A stretch of DNA of 22,316 nt. Source: Apostichopus parvimensis. Lineage: Eukaryota > Echinodermata > Holothuroidea > Aspidochirotida > Stichopodidae. The position numbers and the translations under genes are program-made. Shown one piece after another: positions 11,301 to 20,929 of the stretch. The stretch spans positions 209,422 to 231,737 of the forward strand of contig KN882749.1 in the NCBI GenBank assembly GCA_000934455.1, in the 5' to 3' direction. Every line of letters begins with the position of its first letter. The first letter of the stretch is position 1. Below the pieces are notes generated by a model. The model was not told the origin of the DNA, did not search any database, and was given only the letters and a program-made list of their open reading frames with translations.

Positions 11301-14300
11301 TGAATACTGCTGGGTGTTCCCTGGTATAAGCATTAGTATTATTATTATTGTGTGTGTGTGTGCCGGGGGGGGGGGGGTGCATGGAACTGGGTGATATGGA
11401 CTATGGAATGATGCTAGCCACAAAGGCAGTGTGGAGATCTTGTACATCTTTACAATGTTTCTAACATACTTCTCTAGAGAGTAGGAGATGATGGTAAATG
11501 TGACAATTAAGAAACCAACTCTACATAGGGCTTGAGTCAATTTGGAGTATAATTTGGACAAATTGAAGTTGTGTCTTTACAAGCTAGTGTAAACAAGAAC
11601 CCTCAAACCAACTGTTGTACAATTTCTGTTTTTTTTTGAAATTTGGACATAAATTGTCTTTATACTGCATCCTATCTCAACTATAAAGTACAATTGAGTC
11701 AGGAGGTAACTAGCTAGCATTCAGATTTTAGAAGGGGTTGGCTGAAACTGGGCAGTTCCAGACATATTTTACTTTGGCAGACTGACAGTAAGTTTTGTTA
11801 TATGTTTGTCTTGTTTTCCAATATTTTATCTCAAATTTTAAAGGGCCTGGCAGATTTTAAGGGGAGCTTGGCAGAGTGTAGTGGCTATGACCAATTTAAA
11901 ATTGATTAGTACAATATTGCCCTGCGTTGTCCTGTCCATGAATATCACATTTATTAATATGATCAACTTACAAATGAAAAAGCATTCTGTCTCTTCAGAG
12001 TAGCAGGTAGCGGACTAGAACATCTCTGTGGAATTTCTGGAAGCACATCTGCTTTGTCCACAGTATCTTCCTCAATAAGGTCTAATAGGATTGTATCTTT
12101 GCTGGTGTCACTGCATGTTGATTTATCTGAATCCATAGAACTTGAAGTACTAGTACTTTCGATAAAAAAGGGTAAGGCTGAAGGGCTACAGCTGACCTGT
12201 TGTTGTTCTATTCCAAACTGTTAAATGAAAAAATGTAATTTTCCAAGGAACATCACTGAATCACTGTGTGAAATCAATTTAATTTGAGTCTAGATGCAGC
12301 GGCTTCGAATTGCTATGTAATACAAAGCATTACTAGCATCGTGAGACTGTGTTGCATGCAATGGTATGTATTCTCGAAGGTCTCTTTGCTTACAAATTCT
12401 GAAGTGTGGAATCAACAAAGGCTTAACTGCAAAAGCATGAAGATGTCTCTCATAACCTAAAGTTTCCCAGTCTTTACCTATAAAGTAAACTTCATTTCCC
12501 CACACAACAACATTGATGATCTGTGTAAATAGTGGTTCACTATTCTCATCGTTATCCTCTGGCGACAGTGTTAGCATGCACCCAATTCTAAATTCATATC
12601 CATACACTTCGACACGACTTGAGATGGTTACTAATTGTTGCACTGCAATATTTAGTTCCTTCCTGATTTCATTAGCTGCTTCCAGTGATTGTAACTGTAC
12701 AATTGATTGGTCAAATAAATTGAACCGATGCTGATCTACTGGTTTCTTCAGTAAATATTTGTAACTCTGACTGGACTGGTATTTCTTTGCAAGGGTTTTT
12801 GCTATATTCTGGAAGTTGTTGCACAGTCTTGCATAATTCTTCAAAGGCTTATGCATTCCTTCGAATCTCAAACATGAATATTGGCAAATGGGTCCTAATT
12901 TTCTTATAACCCTAGGGTAATGGGTCATGAAATGCTGCTTTGGAGTTAAAGGTTCCTCTGGAAATTTTGAAATATACAATCTGTGATGTTCCCTTATTAG
13001 ATTGTGAAGGAAGATTGTGCCCTCAGCACTGATGGACTTAGATGATACTATTTTGATAATATCAAGTAACATGAGCAAAATCTCCCAGATTTCAGAATTG
13101 AGTGGAACTTTGTCTCCAATTATTAAAGGTAAGTGACTAGGCAAACCATCTGTGCAGCCTTCTGACCACTAGCTCCTCTTGGATTTTTTACAGAAGATTC
13201 GAGAATGGGGCTAGGTCGATTACCCTTATCTTTAAACCCATAGTTGAAACATGAAATTCGCTGATTCAGTTCTTCCAGTGTAAAACACTTTTGTTGAATC
13301 AATTTACCAAGAACTAGTTTTATCTCTTTAGGAGCCACACCTTCAAATATGTCATGCATAATATCAACAGAAAGGTTGTCAGCAACATGAAAATAACTGA
13401 GGTTATTGAGAATACTTGATCTCCAAACTCCTGTTGCTGATGGGTTTGATGATACCAAATCCTCTTCAATATTTTCCTTATTCCTCAAACAATTACACAC
13501 TTCTTCAAGGGCAACATGCGCTTCTGTTTTGTGTACCTTACAAAAACGGCAATAATAATTTGCTGAGAAACTTCCAGAATAACCAAGCAGAGGATTAAGA
13601 GCAAGGTTGTCCCCAACTACTTGAAAGAGTTTCGGGAAAACAAGCCCTTGCAAATCTTTAGTTTCAATGTCCAGTCCATCCAACATTAACTTGTTCAAGT
13701 CTTCCACAATAATCCTGAAAATTGATGGAAGGCCATGCTTCGAAACAACAGCAGATCTGGCTATTGCTAAAAGATGGATGTGTTCTAGACGAGACTGAAG
13801 GGTCTGAGGCACACTAAGAACACTAATGTAAACAGCAAAAACCTTGTGCACACCTTTTTTGGAACCTAGTGGGTTGGCTGTCTCAAAGTCATCTGAATAC
13901 AAAAGCAAGGGAATAAGTGGCTCTTTGCTTTCATCATTCCATGCCTCTTTGAAAAAGGATCCATCTTTGTATGAATTCATCAAATCACTTTCTTCAAGAT
14001 TTTGGAAATTTTTAAGAGCTCTCATTATGCCTGGCTGCTCCAAGTACTTCTTTAAAACTTGTTCTAAAGGAACATACTGGAAAGTGTCCCTGTGTTCAAC
14101 TTGAATGACATTGCCAGTCTGGGGATCTACTCCAGGGATCAGTCTGTGTCCAAGCAACTTCTCCTGTGGTAATAATAAAGCTCCTTTCTTTAAAAAGTAA
14201 TCGTTTCTTCGAAATTCACTGAGAAAATCTTCAAAAAGATTTGCAAGTATGTGCATTTCTGGGTATAGCTGATTTTGTATGTTGTGAACTAGAGGTACCT

Positions 14301-16822
14301 CATCTAGTTGTACATGCTGTGTAAATTGTGATAGCTTTTCCTCAATGTAATTCATAGTATGAGAAAGTAGTTCTGCAACATCACTGATAATTTCATTTAT
14401 GAATGAACAAGGAACTGCATTATTAGATTTCAGCTTTGCAACAAAAACAGCAGTCATGTCTTGTAAATCAGTTATACCCTCTTCACATTCTTCTTCCTTC
14501 ATTTCTTCTTCGTTGTCTTCTTCCGTATTCTCTAAACTTTCTAGAGGACAACGCTGATTTTCTCCAAAGTCAGTTTGCTGATCATTTCGTACAGGGTCTC
14601 CATTTTCTCTGGTAAAAGTGAGTTCTCTATGCTGAGTCATAATGTGTCTTTTGAAATTTGACAAGCGCAAAAAAACAGTTTTGCAACCGTTTTGGGCACA
14701 AATCATCTTTGTTTTTGACCGTTCATGAATAAGATGTGAATGTCTCAGGTGAAACAAAAAGAGTTTCAAGTTTCCTTCCACAACTTTCAAACATTTGAAA
14801 CATGTAAAACCCATCTTCTTGAATACATAGCTTACTGAACATCACTTAAAAGAGGTATAACTCACTTCATTTCTCCAGTTTCTTAATAACTTCAGGCGTT
14901 GACCAACCTTTGGAATTAGTTCTTTTATGATTGCTTCATCCAGCAGTTCAAATGCATCTAAGTCTACTGAATTTTCTGCAATAACAATTTATAAGACAAA
15001 CATTTAGAGTGGAGTCATAGTACAAAAACAAAACAGATGTGTTCTCACTGATTCATGTACTCTCTATGGGCAATGAACTGTACATAAAACTATTGAACCT
15101 TTCCAATTAGTTAATATTAACAGGAAGTTTTCAGGTATTTTGAGATCGATCTGCTGACCTTTAACTCGAGTCACCCCAAGACAACCTGCAAAAGAGTCTT
15201 ATATACCTTGAAGTCACCCATGTGGAGATTAATTGCTTACGAGATAAAGCATCAGACCCTCAGCACACATGCCAACTTGAATGCATGCCATAGGTATTGG
15301 TAACTGAACCTAAACTGATAATTTCAATGCCCCCCCCCCCCCCCCCCCCCCGCCCAAATCTGCATCACTGGTCAGCTCAATTGATATTATGTATTGCACC
15401 ATTGGCACCAACAGACCAATGCATAATTTGGTGAAATTCCCTTGTGCACCAGAGATATGGGTCTTTATATGAATATTATGGAATAGGCCTAAATGGTATT
15501 CTTAAAAAAGAAATTGCCAACCATTCCAGTGGTGAAACTGTAGGCTAAACATATATGTTGCCCTCCAACAGGCTAGATATTTCAAAGTGGCTATTTTTAC
15601 GACTAGTTGTAACAATAATTTCCGGTTACGCATGTGCAGTTGCTTTAACGTGGCTATTTTTACCGACCAGGAGTACTATTTTTACGACCAGAAGTAACAA
15701 TAATTTCCAGTTAGGGTTACCCCTACTACATGCGCAGTTGCTTTATTTACTTTACGGCGCATGAATTCGCCGATGTCGTAAGAATAGTTTATAAATAATT
15801 CTTACTCATGGTCGTAAGAATAGCCACGGCCTACATATTTTACTGATGAAAAGAATGCATCTAGTCAGAGCACAAATTTTGGTACCAACTACCATGCTAC
15901 AACTTTAGTACAAGCATTATAGTCCTATTACATTACGAGCACTGATGTACTATGCTATACTAATATTATTATAGCCTAGAACTCATTAAATGCCAGGCCT
16001 AACTTACGCTACTTCGAAGACCCTCGAAGTTCGTGCACCCCTAATGCATAATTTCACCATGGGAAAAATACAATAAGGACCAATTTGACAAACCTATGAT
16101 TGAAGCAACTACTATATTTTCTAACGAGAATATTTCTTCCGCCATCGATAGTATCATTTTGAAAGCAGTGTGAACAAATATAATTCTGTAGCATTTTAGT
16201 GCTTAAGTGTTCGAACTTCGAAGGGTCCATTATACTACGAACGTACAACTAGTAATACTACTAACATTGGGCCTAAGTTATGACAGGCTATGTCTAACGT
16301 TAGGCTAGTAATAAGGCCAATAAGGGTTCATGTGGTCATTTGCCGCCAATAAAAGAGTACAATTTATGATTTACAACGGAAAAATGCTACAATGAAACCT
16401 CGTCTAACCAAGAAATAGGCTACAGGCTTAACGTAAGTTGACGAGGATCTCCATTACACAGACGTTCGCAACGTTAATACAATTTGAGTAACTTAGGCCT
16501 GTAGTTACACACTTGCGCGCGAGCACGTCTCAAAATTGTAATACTGTGGCGCCTGTCAATCGCTTCACTACAAACTAGCCTAACGTAATACAACTATGTT
16601 GGAAATACAATTAGTATTAATAGCCTTTACGTATAACGGGTATAGCCTACATGTACCAACGAGAGAACGAACTATCATTCGATACCACTGATCTGTAGAG
16701 ATCAGTGTTCGATGCACACACCAAGCAGAGGATTGTATTTCATAACGCTCACCTTCAAATGTATCACATAGCTGTGACATTTCCCACCTCTTGAGTATTT
16801 CGATGACAAATTCATCAGCCAT
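5382..16822 (-). CDS. SAMD3-like SAM domain protein, ten exons
   Basis: Minus-strand exons, each with AG/GT borders: 16822-16753, 14975-14866, 12217-11972, 11177-11035, 10657-10573, 9704-9548, 8851-8650 (or -8670), 7683-7524, 6463-6348, 5699-5382. Codon phase is kept at every join except exon 7 to 8, which is out by one base. Ending exon 7 at 8670 gives 528 residues, close to human SAMD3 as I recall it, but needs a CT donor. Exons 1-2 encode a SAM domain (MADEFVIEIL start; IKELIPKVGQRLKLL at its end), probably for protein-protein contact. Exon 3 is a Ser/Thr-rich acidic linker. Exons 4-6 read like the family segment RILVNRCVAEM, FPCLKDPKGTGY, FGWLEDHLRYIRKK. Exons 7-10 carry SYPRLLGPGM, EQDFELF, PFILCLG and a C-terminal FRAF. 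I place it in the family from memory. The molecular function is unknown. Confidence 0.8.
5870..6290. repeat. degenerate repeat with TGACCTTTGACC copies
   Basis: In the last intron of the SAM gene, TGACCTTTGACC occurs perfectly at 6039-6050 and 6185-6196, with partial copies nearby (ATGACCTTTCCC at 5897, GTTTATGAGGTTGACC near 6250). The wording resembles a common invertebrate dispersed repeat (TGACCTTTGACC with CCAAGTTTATGA). The same 12-mer is a direct repeat of the nuclear-receptor half site with one-base spacing (DR1). Confidence 0.45.
10160..10310. repeat. short tandem repeat, about 71-bp unit
   Basis: AAATGACCCCTAGATGACAG at 10172-10191 recurs as an AAATGACC-CCC-TAGATG-TCAG version at 10243-10263, with a weaker TATGACCCACTAG later. 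It lies in SAM-gene intron 5 and is probably part of an old interspersed repeat. A GACAGATGGATGAATGAACG-type simple repeat follows at about 10465-10495. Confidence 0.4.
11351..11377. repeat. (TG)n then G13 simple repeat
   Basis: An alternating TG tract runs into CC and 13 consecutive G inside SAM-gene intron 3. It is prone to length polymorphism and assembly error. Confidence 0.8.
12248..14846 (-). mobile_element. transposase-bearing insertion in a host intron
   Basis: GAACATCACT occurs at 12248-12257 and 14837-14846 in the same orientation, just outside the transposase stop and start. Both copies are inside intron 2 of the SAM gene (14865-12218). If this is a target duplication, the insertion would have expanded an intron of about 60 bp to 2.6 kb. 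No clear terminal inverted repeat or poly(A) tail lies inside the duplication, so the insertion mechanism is open. A chance 10-mer match is possible but unlikely in such short flanks. Confidence 0.45.
12290..14814 (-). pseudogene. C2H2 zinc-finger DDE transposase, one frameshift
   Basis: Two overlapping minus-strand frames, 14814-13123 (563 codons) and 13144-12290 (284 codons), make one protein of about 840 residues. Two zinc fingers sit at residues 5-27 (CFKC) and 39-62 (C-x4-C-x12-H-x4-H), then an acidic stretch at 91-112. Likely catalytic-core motifs are LYSDDFETANPLG (306-317), GDNLALNPLLGY (401-412), YCRFC (421-425) and DIMHDIFEGV (484-493). In the second frame come HYPRVIRKLGP and RFEGMH, whose Glu is the likely third acidic residue. 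The motifs resemble CMC/Tnp_2-like transposases multicopied in fish and invertebrates. The second frame is entered by a -1 shift between about 13170 and 13123 and has no ATG near its opening. No slippery heptamer is evident, so a deletion, or an assembly error, is likelier than programmed frameshifting. The ORF is intronless and lies in SAM-gene intron 2. Confidence 0.75.
15330..15351. repeat. C22 homopolymer
   Basis: Twenty-two consecutive C in SAM-gene intron 1. The length is likely to be polymorphic and unreliable in the assembly. Confidence 0.9.
15587..15827. mobile_element. 241-bp MITE with 17-bp inverted ends
   Basis: The left end GTGGCTATTTTTACGAC (15587-15603) matches the complement of the right end (15811-15827) with one mismatch. 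Inside, a segment of about 60-70 bp is repeated directly at 15591-15647 and 15676-15745, sharing CTATTTTTACGAC, AACAATAATTTCC and GCAGTTGCTTTA. A second GTGGCTATTTTTAC starts at 15650, and GTCGTAAGAATAG recurs at 15775. This looks like a nonautonomous DNA transposon that was duplicated or nested in itself, in SAM-gene intron 1. No target duplication is obvious. Confidence 0.65.
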
Positions 16823-16920
16823 TGTGTACGTGTAAATTACAACACGTTCACTACGATCTACTACTGATGAATGCACATAACGCAGAATATCAGTATAGTA
16901 AAGGCGCCAAATGCTGGTTT

Positions 16921-17216
16921 TTGCCCAACATTGGGCAAAACAAGCTTCTTTTTGCCCATCAGAAAGTAACAATAAAATACATCTTAATTTTTGCACAACA
17001 AGGTTTACCCATATAGGCCATCAGCTGAAACTCAAAAAGAGGCTGTAAAATCAGTTTCGTTCCAGCAACACTGGGACTAGATTTTTAAGGCATATTTGGG
17101 TAGTTCAATACATCACAGACATTATATCAAAAGTTCTCCAAAAAATTTCCTGCAGTATTTTCGTAACGCACCCTCGAAATTGGGTATATTATATAGACAT
17201 TACGTGCTAAAATGCT
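16921..17216 (+). repeat. left inverted copy of a ~290-bp terminal repeat
   Basis: Collinear with the complement of 21225-20930. Shared blocks in order are TTGGGCAAAA, TAGGCCATCAGCTGAA, GTTTCGTTCCAGCAAC, GGGACTA, AATACAT, CAAAAGTTCTCC, TTTCCTGCAGT, CTCGAAA and ATT-CGT. Spacing from GTTCCAG to AAAAGTTCTCC is 70 bases in both copies. It opens with TTGCCCAACATTGGGCAA, itself an inverted repeat. The CACTCT end seen at 21225 is not visible here, so this end may be truncated or altered. Confidence 0.75.
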
Positions 17217-18577
17217 ATGCATTTGGAACACCCTAACGTTAGATTGGTACAGTGGTGCATACACACCACTTTGTTCTTATATAATGTTTAATTACGACTG
17301 AAATATGTATTTTGTATAATAGTTGGGTCAGGGTTATAAGAATAGTGGGAGAGGATTCTGGGCTAAGGGTCAGGGAGGGGTGTTTTCAGGCATTACAATT
17401 TGTGCCTCCCCCCCCCCTCCAATTTCGCAAAAATGGTAAAAGTGCACACTCTCAACTTTGAAATATTCAATACAATTTTTACACATTATAACTTAATAAG
17501 GGTTTTAATTATATAAATGTACCACTTTTAATAAACTCAGATGTAATGCTTTGTAATAAATCAAATATTTTTCTAATTTTTTCCTGTGTTTTGAATGCAT
17601 TTCGTTTGTGCATGTATGAGTAAACATACACATATAATGAAAATTTCCTCTCCATAATTGTTATACTCCCCATCCCAACTGTTTTACACATGTGACCCCC
17701 TCTCCCTCTACTTTACATGTTGCTAAATCCCTGGTTACAGTGAGATGTGCCAATCCCCAATGACTGCAGTGAGTTATTTCTATTGTATAAATCAATATAT
17801 AAGTTGGCACACTAAGACGTCATGGCATATTGTAGATGTGAAATAAAGTTATAGCCGGTATATATCCTTTACCATAGTACTCCTTCTACAGTCTTCTGCA
17901 AAACTAGGTACTTCCTCCCTGTTATGGAAACGACAAGGGAGTTAACACATAAAAGAAAAGATGGACGAGGTTTCGAATGGTATTTTGAATAATAATAGTT
18001 CTATATTCTACAAATAATATGAATAATAAAGGTAAATGGTACAAATAAGTGAATAACAAAGACAGTTAACTTAAGGCGCCAGATAGAAAGAAATAACTTA
18101 TCTATTAAGACTGGGTCTGAAGTCGATGCACTCAATGGTGTAGTAGAGCTGGGCCTTTGTGATGATTCGAGATAACGAGTGCTTCATCAAAAGGCGTGGC
18201 GCGGAACTACTAAATGATTAAAAGTTCATCCAAGGACAGTTGTACTAGTTATAATGGGATCCACTTCAATTCACTGGATGGAAGTCAGATATGGTATGGA
18301 AAAGGGAAAGTCCATTCCGTAGTAGAAGTAAAGATAATTAGATGTAATGAAAGTCACTAAAGACTTGAATATCCTTCAGTCAAAACTTAAACAGATGCAC
18401 AGAACGTATTAACAATAGGAATAAAACAGGTAACGCAATGTTACGGCAAAACAGGGCCAGAGGCGATGGTTCCCCAACAACGGTATATCTGACTGGTATC
18501 AGGACGCAGTACTTGCATCATCGTCATAAGTAAATGTAGTTGTGAATATACAAGAGGTAAAGCATGCCCATAAAACT
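17217..18577. other. noncoding, nothing recognised
   Basis: It lies between the left terminal repeat and the CXC gene. There is a C9 run at 17408 and AT-rich sequence with short frames only. I see no protein family, tRNA or clear LTR. Confidence 0.4.
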
Positions 18578-18601
18578 CCCCTCCCCCTCCCCTCCCCCCC
18601 C
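18578..18601 (-). repeat. G-quadruplex-forming G tract
   Basis: On the minus strand four G runs (8, 4, 5 and 4 G) are separated by single A residues. Loops of one base fit the strongest class of predicted quadruplex. It lies about 250 bases past the CXC-gene stop on the sense strand of that gene. Confidence 0.7.
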
Positions 18602-18855
18602 TCTCAGAAAAAAAGAGTGTGATTTGAAGAAAATGTTTTATATAAAAAATATTTATCATTAGGTTTCTGGTAGGTAGGGTAATCTACGTAGAACTACTAA
18701 TAGCTAAAATAAATATATGAATAAGATCATACTTTCTGCTTCCTTTAAACTCTGGGGAACAAAATAATGACAACATGACTTAGGAAAAGTTAACCCTCTT
18801 CACAAACTTCAATCTTGAATAAAATTTCAGACCAAGATTTCAAGATTTAATACCA

Positions 18856-20794
18856 TCACAGTTCATCTACCCCTGCATCAACAATCTCAACATCTTCTTG
18901 GAAGTTGCTGCAATTTCTACATTTACATAGGTCTGTACAAGGCAGCTGTGCATTCAAACAGTAACATCTTCCTTTTAAGACATTTGCTGAGTCTACAGCT
19001 ACAGCTGACACACTGAAGCAAAACATCTGGGGCAGGTGGCTTTGTCATCCAAGTGATTATAAGGTCATCATTTTCAAGTTTCCATCTATGTCCCTCTGGT
19101 GAGAGTGCATCAATCCTTTGCTGTAATGCCCAACTGTGAACAGCAGCCTGGTAGGTGCAGCACTTCACATGCTGGATCAGAGCATCTTTTGTTGGTGGTA
19201 AACTCTGCTCTGAGGATGGAGATGAACAGAACACCTTGTACCATGAAATTGGATATTTTTGAGTCTCACATTTTATTATGGGGTACCGGTATAATTACAA
19301 TTCAGCTAGAAATATGTTGCAAATTACTTTAAGAATTTCAATGGAAAGATTAACCTGTTATTGCATCTCAAAGTGTTTAGAGAATTTTTAAATTTTTTCT
19401 TGGGGGAGGACCCCCATATTCCAAAGTCCTAGATCCACCCCTGAACACTCAATGAACCACACATTGAAGACAGTACTTTACCTTTCAGGATCTGTATCAG
19501 TCTTCCTTGTCAAGAATCGTATGTAGTTCCTATAACATAGAGAGTGGTACCTCACTTCAATGGCAACACAGTCTTTCCCTCTAATATGCATAAAACTGGG
19601 CTCATCTTTTTTCCACTAGGCTGCTTGTCTAAGCAATCCTTTAATAAAATGAAATAAAAAAGCAACTTGTTTTGCATTTTCTGTTAATAAAAATGTAAGT
19701 TTGAACAAGTAAGAACTAAGACAATTTCATTTATATACCACGTGATCTGCTCATCTTCTTTGGACGAACAAAGACACATGCAAATTTTTGCAAACCAGTG
19801 TCATGCAAAGAAGAATTAGAACAGGATTTTGTTTTGACAGCACATTATCTCTTAATATTATGGTTCAAATGATACAATGGTCGATTATATCTGTTACAAA
19901 TGATAAAGGAGTCAGATACTTGTTCATTTTGGTAAAGCTAGACAGGCTGACCATAAGACCTTGCAAACCTAACCTTATTCCACTTTTGTTACACTTAGTT
20001 TTCTAACTAATATAATATCTCTATCATTCAAATAATAGGCCACAGTAAGAAAACTATGAAGCCTGTATTTAACACCTAGGCTAGTGCCCCAGAAGGACAA
20101 TTTGAAACACAGTTTCCATGCCTACCACTAAATAATAAAACAAATCAGATGACCATGCCACTAATTAAATTATGTTCAGGTCCAACACTGTGCCCTTTGA
20201 ATTGGATTCTATCCCTCAAGAGCTCCTGATGTTGCATTATGCAACTTCTCTTAACACTTCAACTATGCCACAGAAGTGCAAGTATAAGTCGTGTAGTATG
20301 CTTAGGCTTACCTCCATCGAAAGTCTCTGCCTGCTGCAGCTTGTCCTGCCCCCTTTTGCAACGCCGAGTAATGTATGAGTTTCTTTTCCCACATATAATA
20401 CATTGTACAGGCAATACACCAGAGCTTCTGCTTGGTTGCCTCGATCTTTTCCGTCACTTCTTCGTTTCAAATCATATGGGGTCTCCTCTGGTACTGTCCG
20501 TTTTCTTGCAGCAATTATGCGCTTGCTATCACATTAATGAACCGCATGTAACACGTATCGTGGAACCCCATCATACTATGCTGTTGAACACACGCTTGAT
20601 CGTAGTAGGCCATCGAGTAACCCAATGTATTGGATTATTTCGGCGATGTCACTGTCTCTGCCGCTGAGATTAAGACAATCTTTGGCGCAGAAAGTAACTT
20701 TAGTCCATCGTTTATTCGTCAGTGCCTTGACTGCTTCATATTTTACAGAATCAATGTGCATTACGCACTGTAGATTTTCGTGTGTCGGAACAGA
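18856..20794 (-). pseudogene. CXC/tesmin-like repeat protein gene, decayed and shortened
   Basis: Four coding blocks. 20794-about 20610 holds HIDSVKYEAVKAL and KDCLNLSGRDSDIAE. About 20504-20312 changes frame before CIICGKRNSYITRR. 19615-19482 has GKDCVAIEVRYHSLCYRNY, a zinc-ligand-like C/H pattern. 19209-18856 has LPPTKDALIQHV, WMTKPPAPDVLLQ and a CXC domain ending CTDLCKCRNCSN. In the last block an extra base in an A4 run at about 18971-18979 breaks the frame inside the cysteine array. AG/GT borders flank the blocks (GTAAGC at 20311, GTAAAG at 19481), but phases do not all agree. From memory, full relatives have a long central region between the RYH and LPPT segments; here only about 270 bases separate them. 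CXC domains bind DNA in tesmin/TSO1 proteins. Function in this family is unknown. Confidence 0.65.
19376..19443 (-). mobile_element. hAT-like transposon terminus fragment
   Basis: On the minus strand the block opens with CAGGGGTGGATCTAGG, which resembles terminal inverted repeats of hAT elements. A GGGGGTCCTCCCCC hairpin follows. It sits in the gap between the RYH and LPPT blocks of the CXC gene. No matching opposite end or 8-bp duplication was found nearby. Confidence 0.4.
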
Positions 20795-20809
20795 CTAGCG
20801 CCCGTGGGA

Positions 20810-20822
20810 GCCGCCATGTTTG
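20810..20822 (-). promoter_or_regulatory. YY1-type start element of the CXC gene
   Basis: Minus-strand CAAACATGGCGGC matches the YY1-type core, a common animal start-site element. Its ATG (20817) opens an 18-codon frame that ends before the ATG at 20761 in another frame. It may be an upstream ORF, or the original start now separated by a frameshift. Confidence 0.4.
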
Positions 20823-20929
20823 TTGTTTTCTACAAAGATTGCACTCGGAACTCATGGCTCATTGGACAATTCATATCACATGATACAGATATCTCACTGG
20901 CGCACAACTTTTGAACGTAATACGGCAGG

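Noticed and set aside
13140..13170. Programmed -1 frameshift site in the transposase
   Set aside because: No XXXYYYZ slippery heptamer is present in the overlap; an indel is the simpler reading.
14818..14865. SAM exon 2 spliced through a 48-base intron into the zinc-finger transposase as one fusion gene
   Set aside because: The transposase has its own family-typical start and its own stop at 12290, no phase-0 donor lies near that stop, and exon 2 joins exon 3 cleanly in phase without it. The fusion remains possible only as a minor form.
17920..18414. LTR candidate starting TGTTAT and ending TTAACA
   Set aside because: No second copy, primer-binding site, polypurine tract or target duplication was seen.
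20239..20667. 142-codon plus-strand frame
   Set aside because: It is antisense to recognisable CXC-gene blocks with splice borders and has no family motif of its own.
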